From Macrocystis pyrifera (Eukaryota > Sar > Phaeophyceae > Laminariales > Laminariaceae), in NCBI GenBank assembly GCA_031763025.1, contig JASSKH010000020.1, forward strand, positions 9,980,528-10,044,527: a stretch of DNA of 64,000 bases. Direction: 5' to 3'. Shown here piece after piece: positions 22,320 to 33,299 of this stretch. The notes below the pieces were generated by a model. The model did not search any database. It was not told the origin of the DNA and saw only the letters and a list, made by a program, of their open reading frames with translations. The first letter of the stretch is position 1; each line of letters opens with the position of its first letter. The position numbers were made by a program, and so were the translations under genes.

Positions 22320-22700
22320 GGATCCGCGAGCCAGATGTGCGGGTCCGACCCGCGGATCAGCAGAAAGCAACCCGCGGGTCATGCTGGCCCAACCCGCGAG
22401 TGACCCGTTTCTCACGGGTCATGACCTGACCCGACCCACGAGCTTTTTATCAACCCTTGATCCGACCTGATCCGATCCGTGAGTTCTGAAAAAATCTTGA
22501 CCCGACCGGACCCGACCCGGTGAGAAATGAAAAAATCTTGACCCGACCTGACCCGACCCGCGAGATTTGAAAACCTCTCGACCTGACCCTACCCGACCCG
22601 TGAGATTTTGAGCACTTCCTGACCCGACCCGACCCGTGACAATTTGAACACCCCCTGACCCGACAACCCCGCGGGTGGGGTCATGACCCGCGAGCAGCCC
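22320..22700. repeat. GACCCG word array 2
   Basis: Same unit type as 21770-22110, about five units from 22410 to 22690. Confidence 0.75.
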
Positions 22701-23029
22701 TGGCAATTATCTTTCCGGGCATCCTTGATCAGAAGGGATGTTGGTTTGTACTCCGTTACAAGATATATATATATATATATATACATAGCGAGCGTTACGA
22801 AAAATGAGGCACATTAGGAGGGATGTCGCATCATACCACACGTGAGATAGAATTAGCCGCCACAAGATGTAGCGAACTTGTACACGAAAAAAAAAAACAG
22901 AGTGAACGTCGGAAGCGACGTTGTAAGTCGAAATACAGAGAACGTTGCAGAACAGCAGGTGTGACAAGCAAATGTCACGTGCCGTTACAAAACAGAGAAC
23001 GCCGCGAGCACACAGCGGGCACCCCATGA

Positions 23030-23290
23030 TACACTACAGATAATACATGTCACGATCTAGACCACACAGATCATGATCTAGATCATACATACCATTATAG
23101 ATCCTAACCTGCCGTCATGAGATGTTGTACGTACAGACCCGACACAAAGAACACGTCGTAGATCCTGCAGATAACACCACTCCCACCCGGCAACATGAGC
23201 TAGATCCTACAGATCAACGATCTGTCCGCCCCGAAAAGATCTAGATCATGCGGTGGGAATCGATGATCTGCCCGCAGTGTGCAAGAAAGC
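23030..23290 (+). repeat. Dispersed family H (GATC-rich)
   Basis: tagatcctgcagat, gatctgtccgcc and gtgggaatcgatgatctg segments in the order also seen at 40560, 44580 and 47100. Confidence 0.6.
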
Positions 23291-23458
23291 GGCCTTCGAA
23301 AAACAAATGACCGTCGGCAGTGACGACCTCAAAAACAACGACCGTACACGATGCTTCCACAGGTCGGACATACCAGGTATCATGGGTTGCCACCTCACGA
23401 TCTACTGTGCATCTTTCGCGGCAGACGCATATTCTCGGTCGACCTTCTCTTAGCCACC

Positions 23459-23463
23459 ACCAC

Positions 23464-23502
<39 letters not shown>

Positions 23503-23515
23503 ACCGCTGCTGCTA
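23459..23515. repeat. (CTG)n triplet repeat
   Basis: About 13 uninterrupted CTG units. No supported reading frame. Confidence 0.9.
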
Positions 23516-23684
23516 TTAACAGCGTATGCCTGCCCAGTATAAGTATACACGTGTAGCTGTGCGGCTGCTGTGACCTCATGACCGGGTATCCCCCCCATAC
23601 TGGAACCACCACCACCACCACCCCTACCTCGAATTTATGTAGATCTTTCCCAGACTGTCTCGACACTCTTCTATATCTACAGTA

Positions 23685-23792
23685 TATCGGGGGGCCATAG
23701 TAAATGGGACCAAATTTTGTTAGTAAAAATAGGTAAATATATAGGTTTTTGTGTGTACCATAGGTCCTATTAACTATGGACCCCCGCAATAG
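23685..23792 (-). mobile_element. M1 MITE
   Basis: Diverged left end tatatcgggg; right end cccccgcaata. Confidence 0.8.
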
Positions 23793-24117
23793 TAGCTCCT
23801 GTTACCGGGTGGGATCTACGGAGCACACCTTTTCTGGGTTGGATACGTTCTACACAGATCCTGCACATCTCACAGCGGCAAGTTAGAATCCAAGTGATCT
23901 ATCTGTAGCTGATCTATCTGTACATGATCTGTCCTGTGCGTGGGATGCTTCCTCCGGGACTCTTTGTCTCGAAATGCAAGCACTGCTTGGGGTACAAGGG
24001 TATATATACGGGTCGTTTCAGCGTTCAATGCATGGAATTTTATAAAAGTTTGGGTATTCGATGTATGGACCGTCGGGGGACTCCACAGATAGGGCAGCTC
24101 ACCGATTCACACTTCTT

Positions 24118-24215
24118 AACCCCTTCAGTGCTACGGTCCCGTTTTGCCTTCAAACCAGTCTAACTCTAACTACAATAGTTTGTCGCGAAAACGGGACAGC
24201 AGTACTATTAATACC
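24118..24215 (+). mobile_element. M2 copy
   Basis: Arms tacggtcccgttttg and cgaaaacgggacagcag around a TA-rich centre. Confidence 0.5.
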
Positions 24216-24718
24216 AATAAAAGAGTTAAATGAATGATCTACCGGTAGATTTTTCGAGGCAGACGTGAATTTCCGACCTGCACCGGTGTCATCTGTTGTC
24301 TATTCACAGGTGCTCGACAAAAAAGAGAAAACGACCTATGTACACTCCTCCCCATCAGGCTCATTCTTATCGGAGAGCTTTTTGTCTGGAATTTCTCAAG
24401 ATTGGAAATAATTGGAGATACGTATCAACACGCGGAGGCGTTCTGTCAAAGTTCGTGAAATTCTCCAGAAGCGAAAAGATCAGGAAAGACTAAATTTCAC
24501 ATATTGGGAAAAAAAAATCAGGAAAATCTGGAAGAGCAATAAAATTGCGCGAAAAAAAGGAAAATGTGGAAAAAAAAACTCTCCGACAAGAATGACCCCT
24601 ATTAGTGTCAAATTCAGGAAACAACACCAGTTATTAATAGTGCATTGGGATTTCTGCGGGAAGTTACGAAAAGCGATTTTTTTTTTTGTCGAATTTATAT
24701 TTTACTCAGTTTGAGTAT
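24216..24718. other. No gene seen
   Basis: AT- and A-rich unique sequence; no exon recognised. Confidence 0.35.
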
Positions 24719-24830
24719 ACCCCGTGCTCCTTCCCGACATTGTAGGGACGCGAGGGTCCACGGTCGTTCGACTACGGCCATGCATGGTAATGAGCACCCC
24801 CCCCCCCCCCCCCCCCAAGTCTGATAATGA
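24719..24830 (+). mobile_element. LB-family 3' fragment with C tail
   Basis: cattgtagggacgcgagg through catgcatggtaatgagcac and about 20 C. Confidence 0.65.
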
Positions 24831-24929
24831 GTACACTCCTCCTCCAGACAGGTGGTAGGAAAGACGCGGGGCTGAAAACGTGCTGTTTCTTCTTTCTAGA
24901 TCTACAGAAGGCCGACGACTACACGTAGG

Positions 24930-25120
24930 GGCCTGATTTAAATTACCCGGGTACCCGGCGGGTATGCCCGGACGAGTCCTACCCGTTTGACGGGTAGGGT
25001 CCGAGCTAAAACTTGCGGGGTTTCGGAGCCTGCGGGTAATTTCGTCGTCGGGAACCGGGTACCCGGGTACCCGGGTACCCGCGGATTTTCGGGTACCACC
25101 GGGTAATTGGTATTCCCGGT
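24930..25120. repeat. GGGTACCC word array
   Basis: Dense gggtacccgggtaccc words. Same type at 26440-26580. Confidence 0.75.
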
Positions 25121-25431
25121 TCATTCTGCCTGGACATTATCTTTAGGAAACCCTTTCAAAACGGCACTCACGCATGTCAAAGCACACAAACAATCAACTA
25201 GCTGCATTTAACGCCGAAGGGGGCCGCGCACGGCACACCGCAGTATACATCGTCACGCGGCACCAGCTGGGCACCATGTTGTCAAGAGGCGAGCGATCCT
25301 GGCGCGGTCTCTCAGTCAACTGAATTGCTGGCGGGGGGGACGATCTTGCCGCAGAATCCCGCCCAAAGTTCAAAGGCGCTTGTGCAAACAAGCGCCCTCG
25401 AAAGCGGTGCGCACAGCAGTATGCCGCAGCG

Positions 25432-25462
25432 ACGACGGCGAAGACACTGCAGGGCCTGGCTT

Positions 25463-25508
<46 letters not shown>

Positions 25509-25712
25509 GGAGAATCGGAGAAAGAATATAGCGATGACTTCGTCGAAGAGGTACCAGCCCCCGCGGGAAACCCAAAGGCCAATGGCGGGGGTCCCGGTGC
25601 TGCAGGCACAGCTACAGCAGCTGCCAGTGCGCCGGCCCAAGCCCAAGGAGCCGTCCCCGCGCGCAAGAAAGCACAGGTTGCTGCTGGCCCAGCGAACAGC
25701 AGTGGGAAGCAG
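25432..25712 (+). CDS. Candidate exon: poly-Ser, acidic, Ala/Pro-rich protein
   Basis: Frame reads SDDGEDTAGPGF, then 14 Ser encoded by AGC repeats, GESEKEYSDDFVEEVPAP, an Ala/Gly-rich stretch and NSSGK. The acidic-Ser composition and a usable donor CAG|gtcgcg support an exon; the acceptor (tatgccgcag or earlier) is uncertain. No flanking exons were found. The other frames (polyQ and antisense polyAla) look less protein-like. Function unknown. Confidence 0.45.
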
Positions 25713-25900
25713 GTCGCGGGGGGAATCTCTCGCCGGAATCCAGCAATCAAGAAGACGCTCAGGTTGTTGATGTGCTCTCTACGGCGGTATTTCCGCATTA
25801 CTCTTGATACCGAAGCTTGTAATTCAGCACTGCCGCCACATCCACATTACTGTGACCAAACAGCGTGTACACCAATTCAGCATTGGTACACGGGCAATCA

Positions 25901-26171
25901 TTAGGTCGATGAAATAGTGCTTCTTTTCGATATCCGGTACGTAGAGGGTCGCGAAAATGTCCACATCAGAAGTCTTACAAGCGGGACACCGACAACCATC
26001 GCCCCCATCGTACGTTCGTATATTTTCGAACTTTTCGCGCATTCGAAACGCCAAAATATCGCGCCCGAATGCGCAATACATGACGACAAAAGGAAAGCTT
26101 AGGGGGCTTGTTTGTCGAATCAACAATAAACCCTGTTCGTATTCGTCATTTCGGCATATAACAAGTACCAC
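25901..26171 (-). CDS. Unidentified ORF with Cys pair
   Basis: Contains DGGDGCRCPACKTSDVDIF and a YVPDIEKKHYF segment. Protein-like composition, but no splice sites or similarity I can name. Could be a fragment of a transposon protein. Confidence 0.2.
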
Positions 26172-26214
26172 ACACTACCTTCCACTCAAATGTCATCCTT
26201 CGTGGCGCTGAAAT

Positions 26215-26415
26215 AAGGGCCTATCTTAACCGGAGACTTTCGGCTCTTTCAATTTGACTTGATTTTTTTTTATATTCTAATTTAATTTCAAGGGCCCATC
26301 TGGTCGAGGACTTTCGGTTCTTTCAATTCGACTACATTTTTTTTTTTTTTTTTCTAATTTAATTTACATCTGATCGAACGAAGTTTAGTGTTCCCCGTTA
26401 AGATGGGCTCTATAG
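26215..26415 (-). mobile_element. M3 MITE
   Basis: gggcctatcttaaccgg at the left and gttaagatgggctc at the right, with an internal M3-type terminus gggcccatctggtcg at 26292. Confidence 0.7.
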
Positions 26416-26439
26416 AGAAAAAAAAAATCAATAAAAAAA

Positions 26440-26580
26440 CGCCGGGTACGGGTACCCGAAAAAAAAAAAAACGGGTACCCGGTCGTCAAGATGGTATTTC
26501 CCGGCGGGTAGGGTAGGGTCCGGGCTAAAAAAAAATGGCGGGTACCGGTTTGTGGCGGGTACCCGAAGGGTCCAACCTTT
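26440..26580. repeat. GGGTACCC word array
   Basis: Second array, with A-runs interspersed. Confidence 0.65.
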
Positions 26581-26589
26581 AATCGGGAT

Positions 26590-26995
26590 TGATGTTTTGC
26601 GGATTACTTCGTGGGGATAGCAGAAACACCCGGAGGATTGCAGAAACAAATAGAGAAGGCGCTAGAATGCATTGCTAGGAAATGGAGGGTGACAGCGAAC
26701 GTCAAGAAATCCGCAGTAGTTGTTTGTAACGAAGACAAGGTGGACCCGGTAAAATTCGGTTGGAAGCGGGGAGAAGATGAATGGCCGATCGCAGACCAGT
26801 ATACGTACATTGGCGTAAATATCCCAAAATGCTGCTCTTGGGATGCACACATAGCAAAAGTAATAGGAGAGGGTGAAGCACACGTAGGCAAGATGGATGC
26901 GGATCCTACCAGACTCGCATCTTGACACTATTACTAGGATCAAGAGATGTATCCTCATGAATGTGATAATACCAAAGCTAGATGTTCGGAGTGCT
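26590..26995 (+). mobile_element. Non-LTR retroelement L3: reverse transcriptase fragment
   Basis: Frame reads FADYFVGIAETPGGLQKQIE, then KWRVTANVKKSAVVV and QYTYIGVNIPKCCSWDAHI. After a shift near 26905 it continues DSHLDTITRIKRCILMNVI. This is the palm/thumb part of a non-LTR RT: F/YADD motif, then the VNxxKT-like VNVKK, then the YLG-like YIG. The second catalytic Asp of FADD is Tyr here. Both ends are truncated. Confidence 0.8.
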
Positions 26996-27314
26996 CACGT
27001 ACTTGGTGCACGGGTTCATATGTAACGGTATTTGGGAGTTCCACGCAGGAAATATGCGTGTTTCTGTGTGGAGCGGTCAGCGGGTTGCGACGTGTTTAGT
27101 CCGCCGCTTACTTGATGTTTTCCCCTTTTCTTCCTCGTCTTGTGTGTTTTAAGTAATACTATACATACCCTGAGGAGCTTCCATGAACTGACTCAGGCTC
27201 GGCCTATCATATCAGTGAGTGCATCGAACACGCTAGCGTCTGTTCCAACTGGACGCGCTCGCTGACTGGGGCTTGCTGGGAGAGATACATGTTTCGGCTC
27301 TGAGTGGAAGCGAG

Positions 27315-27558
27315 ATGGCCACAATCGGCACGGGCGAGATCCGATGCAGGAGATGTCAGCGGACTGGTCACGCCCTACCGCAGTGTCGGGCGGTGGTGCA
27401 GCTCATGGACGCTCCGGCCCCGCCGCTCCATACCTACTTCGACGCTGGAATGCTGCCTCCTGGCTACCACTACATCGAGTATAGTCGGGTCCTCACCAGT
27501 GCCGAGCTGGCATCCCTGCCACCACAGCAGTGGGTCGAAGATCGGAGACAACGACAAC

Positions 27559-27592
<34 letters not shown>

Positions 27593-28250
27593 ACACCAGC
27601 AGCAGCAGGAGGAGGAGCAGCGGTGGCTCGAGCAACAGTTTCAACAACAGCAATACAAGCAGCAGCTCGAGAATCAATGGCAGCAACTCGAGCAGCAGAG
27701 GCTCGACCAGGAGCAGCAACGGCAGCAGTTCCTCCAGTGCGTGCAGCAGCAGCAGCAGCAGCAGCAGCGGCAGCAGCGGCAGCCTTTCGGGGCGACCGTG
27801 GCGGCGGGGGGTGCAAACGGGCAGTTTCCATGCCAGTATATTTCTGCTTCTTGTACGCCTCCTGCGGAACGCCGGGCAGATGGTTTTTCGAAGAGTACGT
27901 GTGAAAATGAGAGCGAGGGAGAGAGAGAGGGGGGGGAGGAGGTTGGTGAGAGGCTGGACAACAAGACGCGGGCGATGCAGAGGCAGTTGCCCGGTGAGAC
28001 GGAGCGGAATGCCCTTCCAAGCCGGCCGACTCTCGCGGCGGGAGGGATTTCCCCGAACGCGAGAGTCGGCCGGCTTGGAAGAGCATTCCGCTCCGTCTCA
28101 CCGGGCAACTGCCTCTGCATCGCCCGCGTCTTGTTGTCCAGCCTCTCACCAACCTCCCCCCCCCCTCTCTCTCTCCCTCGCTCAATAAAATCCAAAAACT
28201 ATCTCCTCAAATCTCATGAAATTTACAAAAATCGGCCTCGTCAGACATAA
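27315..28250 (+). CDS. CCHC zinc-knuckle, glutamine-rich protein (ORF, exon ends unclear)
   Basis: Start chosen at MATIGTGEIRCRRCQRTGHA, close upstream of the domain; an in-frame ATG lies 42 bases earlier. The motif CRRCQRTGHALPQC fits the CX2CX4HX4C zinc knuckle of nucleic-acid-binding proteins. Next comes a proline-containing linker with HTYFDAGMLPPGYHYIEY, then Gln-rich coiled-coil-like sequence with several CAG-encoded runs. The frame stays open through a 127-bp-arm palindrome (27911-28183), which is probably not original coding sequence, so the true CDS likely ends or splices before about 27900. Cellular RNA-binding protein or gag-like protein: undecided. Confidence 0.55.
27911..28183. 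repeat. Near-perfect palindrome, ~127-bp arms, 20-bp loop
   Basis: Left arm 27911-28037 (gagcgagggagagagag ... gccgactctcgcg) is reverse-complemented at 28058-28183 with very few mismatches. Confidence 0.9.
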
Positions 28251-28402
28251 AAAAAATCGACCCACAACAAAACAAAAGAAACAATCAAATTAACTTACGT
28301 TCGTGATGAAGTTCCTGTGGAAACGGCAGGAGAAGCACGGGCAGGGAACGCGATTTCTGTAAAACAGTTGGAAACAATACATACCACAGCTGAAAAAATA
28401 CC

Positions 28403-28510
28403 GTTACGGGGGGCCATAGTAAACAGGACCTACGGCACACACAAAAACCTATATATTTACCTATTTTTTCCAACAATATTTGGTCCTATTTACTACAGAC
28501 CCCCGTAACA
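28403..28510 (+). mobile_element. M1 MITE
   Basis: Ends gttacgggggg and cccccgtaac. L4 starts right after it. Confidence 0.8.
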
Positions 28511-28681
28511 GGATGTTCGAGTACGAGCAGTATAACCCAGTAATACGAGCAGAACTGGGAAAGTACGCACTCAGGACAGAGACACGAGGAAGTTGAAAAG
28601 GCAAAAAATATAAAGTAAGGAACATACCACACAAGAGGTTGCCAGCCATAGTTGCAACAGCTTGGGATAAGGTAGAGGTCT

Positions 28682-28969
28682 TTTTACAATCTGTGAGGTA
28701 GGATGTTCAGGTTGGTGGGCTGTTCAGGTATTTGGTTCCTGATGGGATCAAGGTACGGGCGAAGACCCAACCCAACCCCTGACTCTATCCCCAACCCTGA
28801 CCCCGAACCGCAGCCAAAACGGTCCAGAACTGGCCATAAACGCGGCTGCGCCGCGTTTGCATCGAACCAGGAAATTTCTCGATTACGGACGACGATTCCG
28901 AAGTGCAGACCTCGCTACGCAATTTTCAAGTGAAAACACTCCTAAAGATCCGAGCTCACAGATTGTAAA
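28682..28969. mobile_element. 288-bp element with 16-bp perfect TIRs inside L4
   Basis: Termini ttttacaatctgtgag and ctcacagattgtaaaa. L sequence resumes on the right. The interior has loose cccaaccc words and no ORF. The TSD is not clear. Confidence 0.65.
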
Positions 28970-29050
28970 ACTCACTCCAGAAAGTGACGTAAGGGCGTGC
29001 TGGAATAAGGTGGGAGAGCGTAGTCGAGAAAGTATGGAAGGACAAAAGAG

Positions 29051-29154
29051 CAGGGGACCATAGTAAATAGGACCAAATATTGTTAGTAAAAATAGGGAAA
29101 TATATAGTTTTTTGTGTCTATCGTAGGTCCCATTTACTACGGTCTCCCGTAACA
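29051..29154 (-). mobile_element. M1 MITE inside L4
   Basis: Diverged left end caggggacc; right end ctcccgtaac. Confidence 0.75.
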
Positions 29155-29830
29155 GGAGGGAACCAAGAAGAGATGATGTCCGCAGAGAAGATTGGGAGGT
29201 GCAAGGCAGAAGCAAGTAGAAGAAAGGATGGAAAGAAGGGAAAGACTAGCACTAAGAAACGCGGTGGAATCGGAGAAACACTTGAGAGATATACGGGGGA
29301 TCAAGCGAAGAGATATAAATGAAAGCGTATTTACACGGCCCAATGGACTTTTCGCGAATTCGCTGAAACTGCGATTTCGTGTAGGTGACCTGAACCTGCC
29401 AGAAAGAAGAAAGAGATATACCAGTAGCCGGGAGGAGGAGGAAGTAGATGCACAGATGTGCCCGTCCGCGTGGCAAAGCAATAGAGAGTACAGCTCACAC
29501 AGAAGGAGAACGTGAATATACAAGGAGGAACGGGATGTGTTAGAGGAGGAGACGAGGGAAATAGACGAATGTGGCGTGGACGAGTATGATACACTGAATA
29601 GCAGCGAGAAAACGATCGCTATCCTGGGAGATGGATGGTGGCCACTGGCGGCCAGACAGGAAGGGGATAATATTGGCAAAAAGTTTCCATGTAATATATG
29701 GAAACAACGTAATGAGCGCCCAATTGTAGGAGGTGTCTCTATTAATATTAGGACTAGGAACGGTGCTCCGTCTCGAAAGGGATGTGTGGTCTATGGTCAA
29801 ATGACTAAGGCAAGCAACAAATGAGTACGC

Positions 29831-29832
<2 letters not shown>

Positions 29833-29860
<28 letters not shown>
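29833..29860. repeat. C-tail of L4
   Basis: About 28 C directly after gagtacgcg. Confidence 0.9.
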
Positions 29861-29861
<1 letters not shown>

Positions 29862-29988
29862 ATCTCGGTCTCGAAAATGCGTATTATTAGCGGCGTGTCG
29901 TTTTTCAATTTTTTTTTCGTGGACCCTATTCTATACACAGTATTAACAGTAGCTCACATTACCGCATGAAAACCTCACTATTAATTAA

Positions 29989-30097
29989 TATTACGGGGGT
30001 CCATAGTTAACAGGACCTATGGTATACATAAAAACCTATATATTTACTTATTTTTACAAACAAAAATTGGTCCCGTTAACTATGGACCCCCGTAATA
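29989..30097 (+). mobile_element. M1 MITE
   Basis: GTTAAC subfamily with clean ends tattacggggg and cccccgtaata. Confidence 0.9.
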
Positions 30098-30177
30098 GCA
30101 CGATCTTGCAAACATTTCCTGCCTTGGATCTGCGCCAGACACAGATTCTGCACAACATTTGACAACGGCAAGACGCT

Positions 30178-30286
30178 AATACGGTGGGTCCATAGTTAAC
30201 AGGGCCTATGGTACACATAAAAACCTATATATTTCCCTATTTTTACTACCAATATTTGGTCCTATTTACTATGGTCCCCCGTAATA
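30178..30286 (+). mobile_element. M1 MITE
   Basis: Hybrid of the two subfamilies: left arm agttaacagg, right arm cctatttact. Confidence 0.85.
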
Positions 30287-30657
30287 CAGTAGGATCTACT
30301 ATTAATACAGTAGTACGCACAGGACCTACTACTGCTCCAGATCGTGATACGTCCGAAAATATAAGGATCGGTTGATATTAACACTAATGTCTAAACATTC
30401 GTTACATTTCCGACGATAGAGGTAGGCAGCATTTTCGGACAGAGCGGGACCTACAGCAGCATGGACCCCCCCCCACCCCTCTATCTGCGTCGCCTGCGCA
30501 GCGCGACTGCCCCCGCTCGGTTTTGTGCATTGCTTAAGTGACCCCCCCCCTCCCCTCCAGCGCAACTCATTATTGGTGTCGATCCTCCGGTACTATTGGC
30601 GTCGCACCCCCCCCCCCCTCCCCGCGCGCGCCTTTTTGTACACCTTCTGCGACGCAC

Positions 30658-30768
30658 CTGCCCCTCTCCAAACCCTGCCAGGTCGTAAGTCTCGCTGATG
30701 CCCCGGGACCTGATGTGCTTCGACAGTCCCGTGCCTCCCGCCTCCCCGGATGCGTCAAAACTCGCCAT
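30658..30768 (-). CDS. Candidate first exon, unidentified gene
   Basis: 37 codons beginning MASFDASGEAGGTGLSKHIR and continuing SRGISETYDLAGFGEGQ. Ends at an excellent donor, CAG|gtgcgt, in phase 0. The ATG follows the A-rich context gaaaggaaat. The next exon was not found; joining to gene A's 15958 exon is phase-compatible but would need a ~15-kb intron. Confidence 0.45.
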
Positions 30769-31010
30769 ATTTCCTTTCGTTCAAAGGTTTCGTGTAACCG
30801 CCACGTGCCTGTTATGTGTTTGTTACTGTTGCGTAACGAACCCCCTTCGATCTTTGGCACGTTTTCAAGCTTCTCCTTCTTTCGCTCTTCGTCGAGTGTG
30901 AAACTTGTCCCTAAATCACGAAGAAAGCAGACAACGAAAAAGTACATCGTAATTAGTCGAGCTGGGCTTTGGGTGATTAACAATCTCCAGCTATACGAGT
31001 ATTGGTACAA

Positions 31011-31117
31011 TTACATGGGGCCATAGTAAATAGGACCTACGGCACATACGGAAACCTATATATTTTCGTCTTTTTACTGACAATATTCGGTCCTATTTAC
31101 TATGGTCCCCCGTAATA
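31011..31117 (+). mobile_element. M1 MITE
   Basis: Left end reduced to acatgggg; right end cccccgtaata. Confidence 0.8.
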
Positions 31118-31129
31118 GTTGGCTCGGAA

Positions 31130-31345
31130 ATACAGTTCGAGCTGCAGCGGTGCCAACCATATCGAAAATTGATCATTAATAGTTGGGTTTCCTTGTTTAT
31201 AGAAGGCTTCTTTACTACGGGGTGCGCATTTCTCCACGTGACCGCTCGCTCAGAGCAGGAGAGAGGGAGCTGGGAGGCCCATCAGGTGGAAATTCATGGC
31301 ACATTGGAACCCATCGCCATCAACGGTTGCCGGTGCTACACTATC
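31130..31345 (+). repeat. Dispersed family D (5' part)
   Basis: ggtgcgcatttctccacgtg and ctcgctcagagcagg match 35950-36010. Confidence 0.55.
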
Positions 31346-31918
31346 CGTGGAAAGCAGTAACTTCATCTCTGTGCATCGAGCCCTCTTCCATGCCTGCAGC
31401 AGCGGGCCCGCCCTTCATTCATTACCGCCCCGTCCGGAAATATGCACCTGGTAACGGTGATCATACACTGTACTCATACTCGAACGGTTTCTAAATTTCC
31501 AGACAACGTGGTCGTACGAGCTGGGCCGGGCAAGACGCAAACATAATGGCTGGACTGGATTTCCGAGACGACTTTTGCGAATCAGAACCTGAAATTTTGA
31601 TACGTGCTTTTGATTACGAATATTATTTACAGGAGTACGTTTTTTTTTTTTTTTTTTTTTCAATTATTTCGTGAGCTGGCCCGATATTAATAGAATTGGG
31701 ATTTTTTGTTTTGCGACAAAGTGATTGAAAAAAACAAAAAATGAAAACGTACCACCGTGCAAATATTTGAAATTCCAATCAACATCACGTGTCAAGATTT
31801 CAGATACAAAAACGAAAAACTGGGATGGGAAATCGGGATTTTGTGTCCCTTATCTTGACTTTGTATTGCGGATAATAAAAACACTACATCTCTTGACAGA
31901 CAAAAACCTCAAGGAATG

Positions 31919-33238
31919 TTCAGGCCGTTTCCTGTGCGGTTCGATTTTGGAGCTTCAGATTTTGACCCGATCGCGTTTTCAGATGTGAACTTGGCAAATG
32001 GAAACAGTCTTCCCATGCGAAAAAAACAGATTTATTATTGTGGGTGTAGAGATTCGAGCAAACGCCGAGACCAACTGCTATTATTGTGGTTTGACACCGC
32101 GAAAAGACGCGCTGGGTGCGCTGCCCTGCGCGTAGGACCCAAGCGTCCGAGCCAAGGCTGACTGCCTCTGGTCTGGCGGCGAAGACACGTGGCGAGTGCG
32201 CTAGAGTCAACCCTTCTTGGTATTTGTGTTCGATTTTGTGACTGCTGCTGCTGTTCAGCAGTGCACTCTACGGGCACGTATCCACGGACAGTTGCGTGTC
32301 GAGTGCGCTTCTCTTGGTCTCTAGGCCCGAGCCCGCGCCAGCCGACTGTGGTTTGGCCACGGAGGGGCGTGCCGATCGTGCGTCGGGCGCGAAGCAACGT
32401 CGCTATAGAGCTGTGTCACCATCCAACTCATCGATCGTTCTGCTGCTGTTCGCTGTCGTGGATAACATCTTGAATATTTAGAGAGCATGTCATTTTTCGA
32501 TTTGAAAATCTGATGACTCACAGGCTGTTTCCTATGCGGTTCGATTTCGAGCTTGAGATTTGTATTTTTCGTTCTCAAAAATGAATGACCCTGCTTATGC
32601 AGTCCAAATATGCAAAATCCGACCGGAAATTTTTCGATTTCAGAATCCGATGACCCAAGTCGTCGGATTTTGGCCCAAAATCCGACGATCACGCGCCTCT
32701 CTGTGGATACGTACTCGTAGACTACACTGCAGCTGTGCAAGGAAACACAAAATACCAAGACAGGTTGACTCTAGCGAACTCGCCACGTCTCTTCGCCACC
32801 AGACTAGAGGCAGTCAACGTTGACTCGGACGCTTGGGTCCTACGCGCAGGGCAGCGCACCCAGCGCGTCTCTTCGCGGCGCCAAACCACAAAAAACAGCA
32901 GTTGGTCTCGGCGTTTGCTCGAATCTCTACACGCACAATAAATCTGATTTTTCCGCATAGGAAGACTCTTTCGATTTGCCAAGTTCATATCTAAAAATGC
33001 CATCGGGTCAAAATCTCAAGCTCAAAAACCAAACCGCATAGGAAACGGCCTCAAGTCGTCGGATCGTCGGATTGTGGCCCAAAATCCGACGACTTGGGTC
33101 ATCGGATTCTCAAATCGAATAATTCCCGGTTGGATTTTGCATATTTGGACTGCATAAGCAGGGGGTCATTCATTTTTGAGATCGGAACATACAAATCTGA
33201 AGATCGAAATCGAACCGCATAGGAAACAGCCTCGGGAA
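31919..33238. mobile_element. Interlocked inverted-repeat element(s)
   Basis: Arm A 31919-32222 is inverted at 32755-33053. Arm B 32520-32690 is inverted at 33060-33238. All four outer ends read caggc(c/t)gtttcct(a/g)tgcgg or its complement. The order A-B-A'-B' suggests two related TIR elements, one inserted in the other. No transposase ORF. Confidence 0.7.
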
Positions 33239-33299
33239 CACGTTTGTCAAATATGGGGTGAAAATATTTAATATTATTTCCAAAAATAACCGCCGATCG

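Larger units (their letters stand above)
28511..29832 (+). mobile_element. Non-LTR retroelement L4 (5'-truncated)
   Basis: Longest plus-strand copy. Contains AAGGGCG..GGAATAAGG, the region coding a TRNGAPSRKGC-like C-terminus, and the 3' end AAATGAGTAC-gcg-C(n). Interrupted by a TIR element (28682-28969) and an M1 (29051-29154). Frameshifted. Confidence 0.8.

Noticed and set aside
23241-23789. 182-codon minus ORF with polyGln
   Set aside because: Consists of an M1 copy, the CTG repeat and family H; no conserved segment.
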